Source: Cryobacterium arcticum
GTDB taxonomy: Bacteria; Actinomycetota; Actinomycetes; Actinomycetales; Microbacteriaceae
DNA: 64,000 nt
NCBI RefSeq assembly: GCF_003185895.1
Contig: NZ_QHLY01000009.1
Location: forward strand, 190,540-254,539
Reading direction: 5' to 3'
Part shown: positions 38,336 through 47,350 of the stretch, piece after piece
How the letters are laid out: the number at the start of each line of letters is the position of its first letter
Position numbering within the stretch: the first letter of the stretch is position 1
Translations under genes and position numbers: made by a program
Notes under the pieces: model-generated
What the model was told of the DNA's origin: nothing
Databases searched by the model: none
Seen by the model: the letters and a program-made list of their open reading frames with translations, nothing else

Positions 38336-39640
38336 CTAGGAGTCGAGTTCGTTGCGCGGGCTGGGTTTCAGCATCCGCCGCCAGCTCTGGCCCTGGGCTG
38401 CCTTGACCGAGCAGATCAGCAGCAGCAACCAGCCGAATTCCACCAGCACGGTGCTCTCGGCCGCTGAGGTGACCAGCAGCACCACGAGCACCAGCGGCGA
38501 CCAGACGTAGACGACCGGGCGTTTGTTAGAGGCCAGCAGCCAGGACCGCACGAACGCGAGCCCGACCAGGGCCACGAACGACAGGAAGCCGATCAGGCCG
38601 ACCTGGAAGTACACGTCGAGGAACGCGTTGAGCGCCGAAGAATGCTGGCTCTTGGTCACGAAGTCGAGCCAGCCGTATGGGCTGATGTTCTGCGGCCAGA
38701 TACCGGTCCAACCCCAGCCTTCGAGCGGATGCAGGTCGACCAGGCGCCACATCTGCCACCACAATGACGACCGGGTTTCGAATTCGCTGCCAGCGTTGAG
38801 CAGGTCGATGATCGACGTGCGGGCGACGAAGACGAAGAGCGCGGCCAACACAGTGGTGCCGAGCAGGCTGAGCTGTACCAGCCAGCGGTTCTCCGCCGGA
38901 GTACGGCGCAGCCAGTAGAGCGCGAGCGCCGCGATGCCCACGGCGCTGGCGACGACGACGAAGACCGGGGAGTGGGTGAGTACCAGCCCGAGGACCGCCA
39001 GTGCGATCGATGCCGTGGCCCGGCCCGGTCGCACAGACCGGGAGCGCAATTCGATGATGAAGCTGATCGCGGCGATCAGGGAGACCAGGCCGAGCACGTT
39101 CCGGGAGCCGAACACACCCTGGATCGGACCGAGGGAGGCGATGTTTCCTTGCACCCCGAGGAAGACGATCGGCAGGTCGAGCAGCAGGCCGGAGAGCACC
39201 TCGAGGGCGATGGACAACCCGAGGAGCACCCGCAGAACGTCACCGGTGGCCCGCACGATCTGGATGGTGTCGCGAACCAGGGCCACATAGATCGCCAGGA
39301 ACGCGAAGGCCAGCTGATAGCCGACGCCCGTGATGGTGCGCAACGGGTAGTCGCTCCAGAGCACCGACAGCGCGCACCAGATCAGGAACACCAGAATCGA
39401 GACGGGCAGCAGGCCGTGCCACTCGATGCTCTGCCGTCGGGCGACCATCGAGATCACCGCGAGCACGACCAGGCAGGTCAGGGCGGCCAGCAGACCCGGC
39501 CAGCCCATCAGGCTGCGCACCAGGTGGGTGGCGAAGGCCAGTCCGATGATCAGGTGGGTGAGGGTGGCGCTGAAGCGGGGCGAAGACAACACCGCGGAAA
39601 CCGCGGCGGGAACGTACGGCGGGCGAGCGCGTCCGGTCAT
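38336..39640 (-). CDS. O-antigen ligase/polymerase-like membrane protein (copy 2)
   Basis: The 434-residue protein has about twelve helices and the large periplasmic-type loop of Wzy/WaaL proteins, with WWQMWRLVDLHPLEGWGWTG inside it (compare RFDIWNRVIGLASERPAFGW in the upstream copy). The C-terminal segment (FLDVYFQVGLIGFLSFVALV) aligns with LDVWLQLGILGLIVFAAL in that copy, so these are tandem paralogues. It should polymerise lipid-linked repeat units or ligate polymer. The start overlaps the upstream stop by 4 nt. Confidence 0.85.
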   Translation of the reverse strand: MTGRARPPYVPAAVSAVLSSPRFSATLTHLIIGLAFATHLVRSLMGWPGLLAALTCLVVLAVISMVARRQSIEWHGLLPVSILVFLIWCALSVLWSDYPLRTITGVGYQLAFAFLAIYVALVRDTIQIVRATGDVLRVLLGLSIALEVLSGLLLDLPIVFLGVQGNIASLGPIQGVFGSRNVLGLVSLIAAISFIIELRSRSVRPGRATASIALAVLGLVLTHSPVFVVVASAVGIAALALYWLRRTPAENRWLVQLSLLGTTVLAALFVFVARTSIIDLLNAGSEFETRSSLWWQMWRLVDLHPLEGWGWTGIWPQNISPYGWLDFVTKSQHSSALNAFLDVYFQVGLIGFLSFVALVGLAFVRSWLLASNKRPVVYVWSPLVLVVLLVTSAAESTVLVEFGWLLLLICSVKAAQGQSWRRMLKPSPRNELDS

Positions 39641-40950
39641 CGCCTGCCCACGCCGAGCAGCTCAGCGGCCACGCCGGCCCGCTTCGACTTGATCGCCAGC
39701 ACGACGAGCAGCACCCAGCCGGACTCGACGAGGATGCGGCTCTCGGCCAGGCTCTGCGCGAGCAGCGCCACGGTGACCAACAGGGGCAGCAGCGACACGA
39801 CCGTGAACGGCGAGGTGTCGGCCACGCCCAGCCGAGGGCGGTCGACCGCGAGGAACCAGGTGCGCCACAGGGTCGAGATACTCAGGGCGGCGAAGACGAT
39901 CAGGCCGAGGATGCCCAGCTGCAGCCAGACATCCAGCCAGGCGTTGTGCGCCTGCAGGTATTCGACACCCTTGCGCACGGCGAGGCCGTCGAACGGTTCC
40001 ACCCACGGCGCCCAGTACGACACCCATCCCCAGCCGAAGGCCGGGCGCTCGCTGGCCAGCCCGATCACGCGGTTCCAGATGTCGAAACGGCCGGTGAGGT
40101 CCTCACTCTTGCCGAGCACGCTCAGGAGCGGGCCGGAGAACGCGACCACGCCGACCACGGCGGCGGCGATCACGCCGGCCGCGGTGAGGTAGAGCGGGCG
40201 CCGGCCGAGCGGCGGCAGACGACGGGCCCAGAGTGCGAAGAGCAGCGCGACGCCCACCGCGACGAGTGCGAGCGACACCGTCGCCGACCGGGTCAGCCCG
40301 AGCATCACGACGGCCACGACCACCCAGGCAATGCCGCGCCCGCGCGCCACGGTGCCGGCCAGCACCTGCACGGAGAACACGATCACAGCGAGCAGGGCGA
40401 TGAAGCCGAGCAGGTTGCGGCTGGCGACGATGCCCTCGATGGGGCCGCCGTTCAGGAGTAGGCCCCGCGACCAGTAGAAGGCGGCCGGGATCTTGCCGGT
40501 GTATTCGACCCAGAACGGCAACACGGCGTGCCCGATGAAGACCGCGACGACGAACTCGAAGGCGATCGACAGGCCGAGAATCCAGCGCAGCGCCACGGCC
40601 AGGGTGCGCAGGAGTTCGCTCCAGCTCAAGCAGAGCGCCACGAACAGGGCGGTGATCGTGGTGATCCATTGCAGGGTGATGCCGACCGCGCTGGCGCTGG
40701 GGTAGGCGGACCAGGCCAGGGAGAGAGTGGCCAGAACCATGAAGGCGGCCAGGGACTTGGGGAAGCCGCGCCAGCTCCACTCCGGCTTGAGCGTGAGGAG
40801 GAACCAGATGCTGCCGGCCACGATCACGAGGGCGATGGCGCCGAAGCCCCACCAGCCGAGCAGATTGCGCCAGGCTTGCCCGGCCAGCACGCTGAAGAAC
40901 ACCAGGGTCGCGAACAGGCGAACGGTGAGACGGCTCTGAACGGCGGGCAT
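39637..40950 (-). CDS. O-antigen ligase/polymerase-like membrane protein (copy 1)
   Basis: The 437-residue protein is the upstream member of the tandem pair. It has about twelve helices and a large loop with FDIWNRVIGLASERPAFGWG, the HxxxxGxGxG-like region of the Wzy_C/O-antigen ligase family, then LQAHNAWLDVWLQLG. Translation most likely starts at 40950, since the 83 codons of open frame upstream overlap the divergent rhodanese gene. Polymerase and ligase roles cannot be told apart from sequence. Confidence 0.85.
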   Translation of the reverse strand: MPAVQSRLTVRLFATLVFFSVLAGQAWRNLLGWWGFGAIALVIVAGSIWFLLTLKPEWSWRGFPKSLAAFMVLATLSLAWSAYPSASAVGITLQWITTITALFVALCLSWSELLRTLAVALRWILGLSIAFEFVVAVFIGHAVLPFWVEYTGKIPAAFYWSRGLLLNGGPIEGIVASRNLLGFIALLAVIVFSVQVLAGTVARGRGIAWVVVAVVMLGLTRSATVSLALVAVGVALLFALWARRLPPLGRRPLYLTAAGVIAAAVVGVVAFSGPLLSVLGKSEDLTGRFDIWNRVIGLASERPAFGWGWVSYWAPWVEPFDGLAVRKGVEYLQAHNAWLDVWLQLGILGLIVFAALSISTLWRTWFLAVDRPRLGVADTSPFTVVSLLPLLVTVALLAQSLAESRILVESGWVLLVVLAIKSKRAGVAAELLGVGRR

Positions 40951-41038
40951 GTGTCTAGGGTACTGGGGCGGCCTCGGCGACCCGCGCCCTTCCTTTGATA
41001 CCGTGTCTAGACCTGACCCGCCTCCGAAGGGAATCCGC

Positions 41039-41344
41039 ATGACCGATATCTCGGTGACCGAGCTCGCAGCCCTGAACGACACCGTGGTGATCGACGTGCG
41101 TGAACCCTGGGAGTTCGCGGCCGGCCACGCCGACGGCGCCATCCTCATTCCGTTGGGCGAGCTGAGCGAACGCCTCGCCGAGGTGCCGCGCGACGACACC
41201 GTCTACGTGATCTGCGCTGCCGGCGGCCGCAGCCAGAAGGGCGCCGCGTTCCTGGAATGGAACGGTGTCGAGGCGGTCAACGTGACCGGCGGCATGACCG
41301 CCTGGCAGCAGGCCGGCCTGCCCACCGTGCAGGACGCCGCCTAG
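41039..41344 (+). CDS. Single-domain rhodanese-like protein
   Basis: The 101-residue protein has one rhodanese domain with VIDVREPWEFAAGHADGAI at the start and the active-site loop ICAAGGRSQKGA, where the cysteine is the likely persulfide carrier. It could act in sulfur transfer; a partner is not obvious. A good Shine-Dalgarno (GAAGGGA, 41026-41032) lies 6 nt upstream of ATG 41039, which rules out the longer open frame. It is divergent from the O-antigen-ligase gene. Confidence 0.9.
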   Translation: MTDISVTELAALNDTVVIDVREPWEFAAGHADGAILIPLGELSERLAEVPRDDTVYVICAAGGRSQKGAAFLEWNGVEAVNVTGGMTAWQQAGLPTVQDAA

Positions 41345-41370
41345 CAAGAATCCAGGTCCCCGCCCCGTCG

Positions 41371-41541
41371 CTGGTCGAGCTCGTCGAGACCCGCCGAGGA
41401 TGCGCCCGATGCCGGAGGGTTTGGCTTCACTCGTTTCCGAACTACGCATAGTTCGAGCGTCACGGGACTGTGCGATCTCCGGAAATCAGTGATGTGGGCG
41501 CGATTGGGGTCGGCTTGCGGGGTCTCGACGGGCTCGACCAG
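41371..41541. repeat. Two inverted copies of a 21-bp dispersed repeat
   Basis: CTGGTCGAGC followed by TCGTCGAGACC occupies 41371-41391, and the reverse complement of the same unit (one base different) occupies 41521-41541. A third copy lies at 63849-63869. The pair flanks 129 bp between a rhodanese and a convergent SRPBCC gene. Similar GTCGAG/CTCGAC units are frequent in intergenic DNA of Microbacteriaceae genomes, as far as I recall. Confidence 0.75.
41438..41455. terminator. Short hairpin between rhodanese and SRPBCC genes
   Basis: CGAACTA (41438-41444) and TAGTTCG (41449-41455) form a 7-bp stem with a CGCA loop, inside the interval bounded by the dispersed repeats. It could end either convergent transcript. 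There is no T-tract. Confidence 0.4.
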
Positions 41542-41548
41542 CGGCCGA

Positions 41549-41992
41549 CTACGACTGGCCGGCGCCGCCCTCGGCGAGGTAGGCCAGGCGCCGGAGGGTT
41601 TCCTCGTTGCGCACCCGGATCGCCGCGTCCCGCAGAATCCCCGGCACGTAACGACCGGGGCCGGCCACCGCATCCTCGGTGATGCGCACGACACAGCCAT
41701 GGCCGCGCGTGCGCACGTCGATGGCCACATGCGCTTCGCCGATCGGCCAGCCGCGCGCTTTCAGCAGCGCATGCCGGGGCGGATCCCATTCGAGTACCGA
41801 GGTGGTGTCGTCGATCAGGGCGGGCCACGCGCCGACGGAGTGATGGATGACGCTGCCCTCGGCCGGCCAGGCTTTGTCGACGTTGCGCATCCGCGAGGCA
41901 CCGACGACCCAGCCGGGGTACAGCCAGCCGTCGGCGAGCACCGCGAAGACCCGCTCGGGCGAGCAGTCCATGGTTCGGTAGTTCACGGCCAC
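41549..41992 (-). CDS. SRPBCC (START-like) family protein
   Basis: The 147-residue protein has the helix-grip fold pattern of polyketide cyclase/START-like proteins: FAVLADGWLYPGWVVGAS near the N-terminus, a central LEWDPPRHALLKARGWPIG, and a C-terminal helix RNEETLRRLAYLAEGG. Such proteins bind hydrophobic ligands; the ligand here is unknown. It starts 28 nt downstream of the FAD oxidoreductase stop on the same strand, suggesting co-transcription and a shared lipid or isoprenoid substrate. Confidence 0.82.
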   Translation of the reverse strand: MAVNYRTMDCSPERVFAVLADGWLYPGWVVGASRMRNVDKAWPAEGSVIHHSVGAWPALIDDTTSVLEWDPPRHALLKARGWPIGEAHVAIDVRTRGHGCVVRITEDAVAGPGRYVPGILRDAAIRVRNEETLRRLAYLAEGGAGQS

Positions 41993-42020
41993 GGTGGCAC
42001 CTTTCTCGTTGTTGCTCGGG

Positions 42021-43514
42021 TCACGCAGGTCGGGTAGGGGAGAGGTCCGGTGGGCGGTTCACGCCGAGGTCGTGGCGGAGCGCGCTGAGTGCGGCGTGCC
42101 AGCCGGCCAGCCCGTGTACCCCGGGGCCGGGAGGTGTCGATGATGAGCAGAGGTACACCCCGGCCAGCGGTGTGCGCCACGGGTCGGGCCTGAGCACCGG
42201 CCGTTTGATCAGCTGGGCGAGACTCACCTCGCCGGCAGAGATGTCACCGCCGACGTAGTTCGGGTTGTGCGCTTCCACCTCCCGGGCGGTGCGACTATTC
42301 GTTGCCAGGATGGTGTCGCGGAAACCGGGTGCGTAGCGCTCGATCTGCCGGGTGATGGCCTCGGTCTGATCCACGGAGGAGCCGCGGGGAACATGGGTAT
42401 AGGCCCACAGGGTGTGCTGGCCCGCCGGGGCGCGGCTTGGATCGCTTCCGCTGGGCTGCGACACCAGCACATAGGGGTCCTCGGCGTGCCGGCCGCGCGC
42501 GACGGCGTTCTCGGCCCGACTGATCTGCGCCCGGGTGCCGCCGACGTGCACGGTTCCGGCCGCCCGCAACCCCTCCGCCCGCCAGGGCACCGGCCCGTTC
42601 AGGGCGAAATCGACCTTGGCCACGGCATTGCCGTACCTGAAGGCGCGAAGGGAGCGCGCGTATCCGGCGGGCAATTCGCCCTCGGCCAGCCGCAGCAGCG
42701 CCTTCGGGGTGAGGTCGAGCAGCACCACGCGCGCAGGCGGCAGGTCGCCTAGGCGTCGCACCTCGGTGCTCGTCACGATCTCGCCACCATGGGCGAGCAG
42801 GTCGTCCACCATCGCGGTCACGATCGCACCGCTGCCGCCCACCGGGATCGGCCAGCCCCCGGCATGCGCGTAGGTGGCCAGGGTGAGCCCGGCTCCCGCC
42901 GTCGCCACGCTCGGCAATGCGCGCATGGTGTGGGCGCTCACCCCGGTGAACAGCGCCGGCGCGGCCTGTCCGCTGAACCGGATGTTCCAGAGCGGGCTGC
43001 CCTGTTCCAGGGAACGCAGACCGAAACGGAGTGCGGTGAGCGGATGTCGCGGTACCCGCAGCAGCTGGTTCCCGGTGAACTCCGCCACCTGCTCGGCGTG
43101 ATCGACCAGCGGGGCGAACAGCCGGCGCCAGGCCGGGCCGTCCCGGCCGAGCTCGTCCACCGTGCGGTCCAGGCTGCGGTAGGCCAGTGCCGCGGCGCCA
43201 CCGGGCAGCGGATGCCCGTAGGAGACCTCCGGCACCACCAGCTCGATGCGCTCGGCGAGGCCGAACCGGCGGAAGAACTCCGACGCCAACGCCAACGGGT
43301 GCACCGCCGAGCAGACGTCGTGGTGGAAGCCCGGCAGGGTGAGCTCGGCGGTCGCGGCGCCGCCGCCGACGTGAGCCTCGCGCTCGTAGACCCGCACCGA
43401 GAGTCCAGCCCTGGCCAGGGTGACCGCCGCCGCGAGCCCGTTGGGCCCTGCCCCCACCACGATCGCGTCGACTTCGGGGCGTCCGCGCCGCACGTTCATC
43501 CCTGCTCGCTGCAT
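42021..43514 (-). CDS. FAD-dependent oxidoreductase, phytoene-desaturase-like
   Basis: The 497-residue protein has the FAD loop AIVVGAGPNGLAAAVTLARAG, then VYEREAHVGGGAATAE, and a C-terminal FAD-binding segment LCSSSTPPGPGVHGLAGW. This is the CrtI/NAD(P)-FAD amine-oxidase-like family. The substrate is unknown; no carotenoid genes are nearby. ATG 43514 is chosen because GAGG lies just upstream; ATG 43499 is an alternative. The open frame upstream overlaps the acyl-CoA dehydrogenase and is not coding. Confidence 0.85.
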   Translation of the reverse strand: MQRAGMNVRRGRPEVDAIVVGAGPNGLAAAVTLARAGLSVRVYEREAHVGGGAATAELTLPGFHHDVCSAVHPLALASEFFRRFGLAERIELVVPEVSYGHPLPGGAAALAYRSLDRTVDELGRDGPAWRRLFAPLVDHAEQVAEFTGNQLLRVPRHPLTALRFGLRSLEQGSPLWNIRFSGQAAPALFTGVSAHTMRALPSVATAGAGLTLATYAHAGGWPIPVGGSGAIVTAMVDDLLAHGGEIVTSTEVRRLGDLPPARVVLLDLTPKALLRLAEGELPAGYARSLRAFRYGNAVAKVDFALNGPVPWRAEGLRAAGTVHVGGTRAQISRAENAVARGRHAEDPYVLVSQPSGSDPSRAPAGQHTLWAYTHVPRGSSVDQTEAITRQIERYAPGFRDTILATNSRTAREVEAHNPNYVGGDISAGEVSLAQLIKRPVLRPDPWRTPLAGVYLCSSSTPPGPGVHGLAGWHAALSALRHDLGVNRPPDLSPTRPA

Positions 43515-43648
43515 GGCCTCATTCTTCCTGCTGTGCTCCCGCCCCGCTACTGCTTTCGAATCGGACGATTGCGGCCGGTGCGCCGGACGCACCACGACGC
43601 GTCGGCAACAGCTGCGGGAGGCTGGGGTGTGGCGGACCGCGGGCGGGG

Positions 43649-44827
43649 CTAGACGAACGCGGCCAGCCCGGTGATGCTCCGACCCACGATCAGGGTGTTC
43701 ATCTCCTGGGTGCCCTCGTAGGAGTAGATCGCCTCGGCGTCGGAGAAGAACCGGGCCACATCGTAGTCGAGCACGATGCCGTTGCCGCCGAACAGTTCCC
43801 GGCACCAGGCCACGGTCTCGCGCATCCGCGAGGTCGTGTACGACTTCGCCAGCGCGGAGTGCTCGTCGCGCTGGGTGCCCTCGTCGAGCATCTGCGAGAC
43901 CCGCACCACCATGCCCAGGCTCGCCGTGATGTTGCCCAGGCTCTTCACCAGCAGGTCCTGCACCAGCTGGTGGCCGCCGATCGGCTTGCCGAACTGCACC
44001 CGCTCGGTGGCGTAGGCGCGGGCGGCCTCGTACGCGCCCATCGCCAGGCCCACGGCCGCCCAGGAGACCTCCGCGCGGGTGAACCGCAGCACCCGGGCGG
44101 TGTCACGGAAGGAATTGGCCTCCTGCAGCCGGTTGTACTCCGGCACGACCACATTCTCCAGCGTAATGTCGGCGTTCTGCACCGAGCGCAGGCTGATCTT
44201 GCCCTCGATCTTCGTGGCCGTGTACCCGGCGGTGTCGGTGGGCACGATGAAGCCCTTCACGGCGCCGTCCGCGGTGTCCTTCGCCCAGACGATGGTGATG
44301 TCGGAGAAGGTCGCGTTGCCGATCCAGCGCTTCTGCCCGTTCAGGGTCCAGCTGTCGCCGTCGAGCGTCGCCGTGGTGCGCAGCCCCTGCGCGGAGTCGG
44401 ATCCGCTGAGCGGTTCCGTCAGGGCGAAGGCGCCCACGATCTCACCGCTGGCCAGTCTCGGCAGCCACTGGGCCCGTTGCTCGGCCGATCCGCAGGCCGC
44501 GATCGACCCGGCGACCAGGCCGTTCTGCACCCCAACGAAGGTGGCCACGGAGGCATCCACCCGCGCCATCTCCAGCGCCACGAAGCCGCGGAACACCGCG
44601 GAATTGGCAAACGGCTTCGTCTCCTCCCAGCCGAACGAATACGCGCCGAGGGCGCCGAGCGGCTTGATGATCTCCGCCGGGAACTCGGCCCGTTCCCAGC
44701 ATCCGTTCACGATCGGACGCACATCGGACTCGAGGTAGGACCGGATGCGTGCCAGGGCCGCCTTCTCCTCACCGCTGAGGAGGTTCTCGTATCCGAAGAA
44801 ATCACTGCCGAGCGGCTCGAAGGTCAT
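43649..44827 (-). CDS. Acyl-CoA dehydrogenase (glutaryl-CoA dehydrogenase-like)
   Basis: The 392-residue flavoenzyme has the FAD/substrate motifs FALTEPLSGSDSAQGLRTTA and NGQKRWIGNATF and the C-terminal catalytic segment YEGTQEMNTLIVGRSITG, where the glutamate is the likely base. The R-x-x-x-G-G-N-G-I stretch (CRELFGGNGIVLDY) suits the glutaryl-CoA or short-branched-chain groups. Full length. It stands 134 bp upstream of the phytoene-desaturase-like gene, so co-transcription is possible but not obvious. Confidence 0.88.
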   Translation of the reverse strand: MTFEPLGSDFFGYENLLSGEEKAALARIRSYLESDVRPIVNGCWERAEFPAEIIKPLGALGAYSFGWEETKPFANSAVFRGFVALEMARVDASVATFVGVQNGLVAGSIAACGSAEQRAQWLPRLASGEIVGAFALTEPLSGSDSAQGLRTTATLDGDSWTLNGQKRWIGNATFSDITIVWAKDTADGAVKGFIVPTDTAGYTATKIEGKISLRSVQNADITLENVVVPEYNRLQEANSFRDTARVLRFTRAEVSWAAVGLAMGAYEAARAYATERVQFGKPIGGHQLVQDLLVKSLGNITASLGMVVRVSQMLDEGTQRDEHSALAKSYTTSRMRETVAWCRELFGGNGIVLDYDVARFFSDAEAIYSYEGTQEMNTLIVGRSITGLAAFV

Positions 44828-44959
44828 CTGTGCTCCATTGCGACGAGGATGTCCGGCCGCGCGAGCGCGCTGACCGGGACGTTTAGCCTATGGCGACTTG
44901 CCTGGTCGTGCGAAAGCGGTTGGTAGTTTGGTCTAAACCTTGCCAGTCAGGAGCCAAGC

Positions 44960-46243
44960 ATGTTTGTGGGCATCACCAACACACCGCGCGATTACGCGTG
45001 GGGTTCGCCAACCGCGATCGCCGACCTCCTGGGCCACGTGGCCTCCGGAGGGCCGGAGGCCGAGCTCTGGCTCGGCGCCCACCCCGGTTCACCGTCGGTC
45101 ATCACCGACCCGGCGCTCGCCGGGGGAGCGCCGGACCTCGCCGCCTGGATCGACCGTGACCCGGCCACCGCATTGGGTGCGAAGCACGCGGCCGGCCGGC
45201 GGCTGCCGTTCCTGCTGAAGATCCTCGCCGCGCACAGCCCGCTCTCCCTGCAGGCACACCCGTCGCCGGAGCGCGCCGCCGCGGGGTTCGCGCTGGAGAA
45301 CGCTGCCGGCATCCCTCTCGACGCCGCCGACCGCAACTACCGCGACCCGTTCCACAAGCCCGAGATCATCTTCGCGCTCAGCGACACCTTCCAAGCGCTC
45401 TGCGGGTTCCGCGACCCGCGCCAGATCCGCTCGATCCTGGCGGAGCTTCGCGCGCTCGACGCCACCATGGACCAGCCGCAGCCCGAGGCCCTCTCCGGGT
45501 TGGAGAACCGACTGGTCGGCGACGACGCCCTGCACGACGTCGTCGAATGGCTGCTGCGCGACGGTCGCGGCGGTGACACCGGCGAGGTGTCCTGGCTGGT
45601 CGAACGCGTGGTGGCGCTCGCCGAGCAGGCCGCGTTCCTCATCGAGGGTGGCGCCCAGGTGAGCTTCGCCGCCGAGCTGGCCATGGTGCGCTCGCTGTCG
45701 GCCGCATACCCCGGCGACCCCGGCATCGTCATCTCCCTGCTCACCAACCTGGTGTCGCTCAAGCGGGGCGAAGTGCTCTTCCTGCCGGCCGGCAACATCC
45801 ACGCCTACCTGTCGGGGCTCGGGGTTGAGGTGATGGCCTCGTCGGACAACGTGCTGCGCGGGGGCCTGACCCCGAAGCACATCGACGTCGACGAACTGCT
45901 CGACGTGCTCGACTTCGCGCCCCTGCCGGTGCCGTACCTGGCCCCCCAGCTGCAGGCCGACGGCGTGGCGGTCTACAAGCCGGCAGTGCCCGACTTCGAA
46001 CTGGCACACATCGCGGTGCCGGCGGATGCGGCGGCCGCCGATGCCGGCCAGGCCGGCGTGCCGATGCGCCAGGTCACCCTCACCGGACCCGGCATCGCGA
46101 TCTGCACGGCCGGTCGTTTCCTCGTCGCCGGCGCCACTTCGTCGATCTCCCTGGCCCGCGGCGAATCTGTCTACATCACCCCCGACGAAGGCACCGTCAC
46201 CTTCGCCGGTTCCGGCGAGGTCTTCCTGGCCACTACGCCGTAA
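44960..46243 (+). CDS. manA: Mannose-6-phosphate isomerase, class I
   Basis: The 427-residue zinc enzyme interconverts fructose-6-phosphate and mannose-6-phosphate, feeding GDP-mannose and mannosyl-lipid synthesis. It has YAWGSPTAIADLLG, ELWLGAHPGSPS, the metal-site LSLQAHPSPERA, KPEIIFALSDTFQALCGF, and the C-terminal cupin VMASSDNVLRGGLTPKHID. A Shine-Dalgarno CAGGAG (44948-44953) lies 6 nt upstream. It is the counterpart of Rv3255c, near whiB2 as in mycobacteria. Confidence 0.94.
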   Translation: MFVGITNTPRDYAWGSPTAIADLLGHVASGGPEAELWLGAHPGSPSVITDPALAGGAPDLAAWIDRDPATALGAKHAAGRRLPFLLKILAAHSPLSLQAHPSPERAAAGFALENAAGIPLDAADRNYRDPFHKPEIIFALSDTFQALCGFRDPRQIRSILAELRALDATMDQPQPEALSGLENRLVGDDALHDVVEWLLRDGRGGDTGEVSWLVERVVALAEQAAFLIEGGAQVSFAAELAMVRSLSAAYPGDPGIVISLLTNLVSLKRGEVLFLPAGNIHAYLSGLGVEVMASSDNVLRGGLTPKHIDVDELLDVLDFAPLPVPYLAPQLQADGVAVYKPAVPDFELAHIAVPADAAAADAGQAGVPMRQVTLTGPGIAICTAGRFLVAGATSSISLARGESVYITPDEGTVTFAGSGEVFLATTP

Positions 46244-46246
46244 CCG

Positions 46247-47257
46247 TCAGCTGAGGCCCACCAGGTCGTACTCGAGTTCGTCCCGCCCCGCATCATTCGC
46301 GGGCGCGGCCCGGCGCCGGCCGAAGGTGCGGCGATACGCCGTGGGCGTGGTCTGCAGGGTGCGCACGAAGTGGTGGCGCATCACCGCTGCGGCCCCGAAC
46401 CCGGTCTGCACGGCGATCAGGTCGAGGGTGTCGTCGGTTTCCTCGAGCAGCTGCTGCGCCAGCATCAGGCGCTGCCGGTTGAGCCAGGCCGTCGGGGTGG
46501 TGCCGAGCTCGGCCCTGAACCGGCGGGCGAAGGTGCGCGGCGACATCAGCGCGCGCCGGGCGAGCTGGTCCACGGTGAGGTCCTGGTCGAGGCTCTGCAT
46601 CATCCAGTCCACGATCTCGGCGAAGGAATCGCTGCACCGTTCGGTCACGGGCGCCTGGATGAACTGGGACTGGCCGCCGTCGCGCTGCGGCGGCACCACC
46701 ATGCGCCGGGCGATCACGTTCGCGGCTCCGGCGCCGAGTTCCCGGCGCACCACGTGCAGGGCGGCGTCGATGCCGGCGGCTGTGCCCGCCCCGGTGACCA
46801 CGTGGTTGTCGTCGACGAAGAGAACATCCGGGTCGACGGTGGTGTTGGGGTACGCCTCGGCCAGCGCATCCGCGTACATCCAGTGGGTGGTGCTGCGACG
46901 ACCGTCCAGGATGCCCGCAGCACCCAGGATGAACGCGCCGCTGCAGACGCTGAGCACCCAGGCGCCGCGGGCCTCGGCCTCCTGCACCACCCGCAGCACA
47001 TCGGGGTGGATGTCGGTGCCGGCCTCGTAGGCGGGGATCGCGATCAGGTCGGCATCCGCCGCCGCCGACAGATCGTCGTGCACGACGATGTCGAAGCCGA
47101 GTTTGGTGCGCAGAGCGCCCGGAACTGCCGTGACCACGTGGAAGTCGAAGGCCGGTCCGTTGTGCTCCGAGCGGTCGATGCCGAAGACCTCGCAGATCAC
47201 CCCGAACTCGAACGGGGCCATGCCGGGAATGGCGACGCAGACGACTTTGTGGAGCAT
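46247..47257 (-). CDS. GlxA-type transcriptional regulator (DJ-1/PfpI domain + AraC HTH)
   Basis: The 336-residue protein has an N-terminal glutamine amidotransferase-like domain (VVCVAIPGMAPFEFGVICEVF; nucleophile-elbow segment SVCSGAFILGAAG) and a C-terminal AraC helix-turn-helix (DQLARRALMSPRTFARRFRAELG...DLIAVQTGFGAAAVMRHHF). Members of this family respond to small metabolites and often regulate a divergent gene. The divergent neighbour is a small membrane-protein gene, and the 93-bp gap holds a palindrome suitable for binding. Confidence 0.88.
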   Translation of the reverse strand: MLHKVVCVAIPGMAPFEFGVICEVFGIDRSEHNGPAFDFHVVTAVPGALRTKLGFDIVVHDDLSAAADADLIAIPAYEAGTDIHPDVLRVVQEAEARGAWVLSVCSGAFILGAAGILDGRRSTTHWMYADALAEAYPNTTVDPDVLFVDDNHVVTGAGTAAGIDAALHVVRRELGAGAANVIARRMVVPPQRDGGQSQFIQAPVTERCSDSFAEIVDWMMQSLDQDLTVDQLARRALMSPRTFARRFRAELGTTPTAWLNRQRLMLAQQLLEETDDTLDLIAVQTGFGAAAVMRHHFVRTLQTTPTAYRRTFGRRRAAPANDAGRDELEYDLVGLS

Positions 47258-47278
47258 GAGCGGGTCCTCGCAGAGTTA

Positions 47279-47324
47279 TGGCAGGAATGTGTCGGTAAAC
47301 GGCAACTCTGCCACTCGTGGCAGA
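47279..47324. promoter_or_regulatory. Operator-like palindrome and half-site between glxA-type regulator and small ORF
   Basis: TCTGCCAC-TC-GTGGCAGA (47307-47324) is an 18-bp perfect palindrome. A related half-site TGGCAGGA stands at 47279-47286, 21 bp before it. Both lie in the 93-bp divergent gap, which makes autoregulation by the GlxA-type protein a simple inference. Confidence 0.6.
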
Positions 47325-47350
47325 AAGTCGCAAGACCTACCGTTAGTGCC

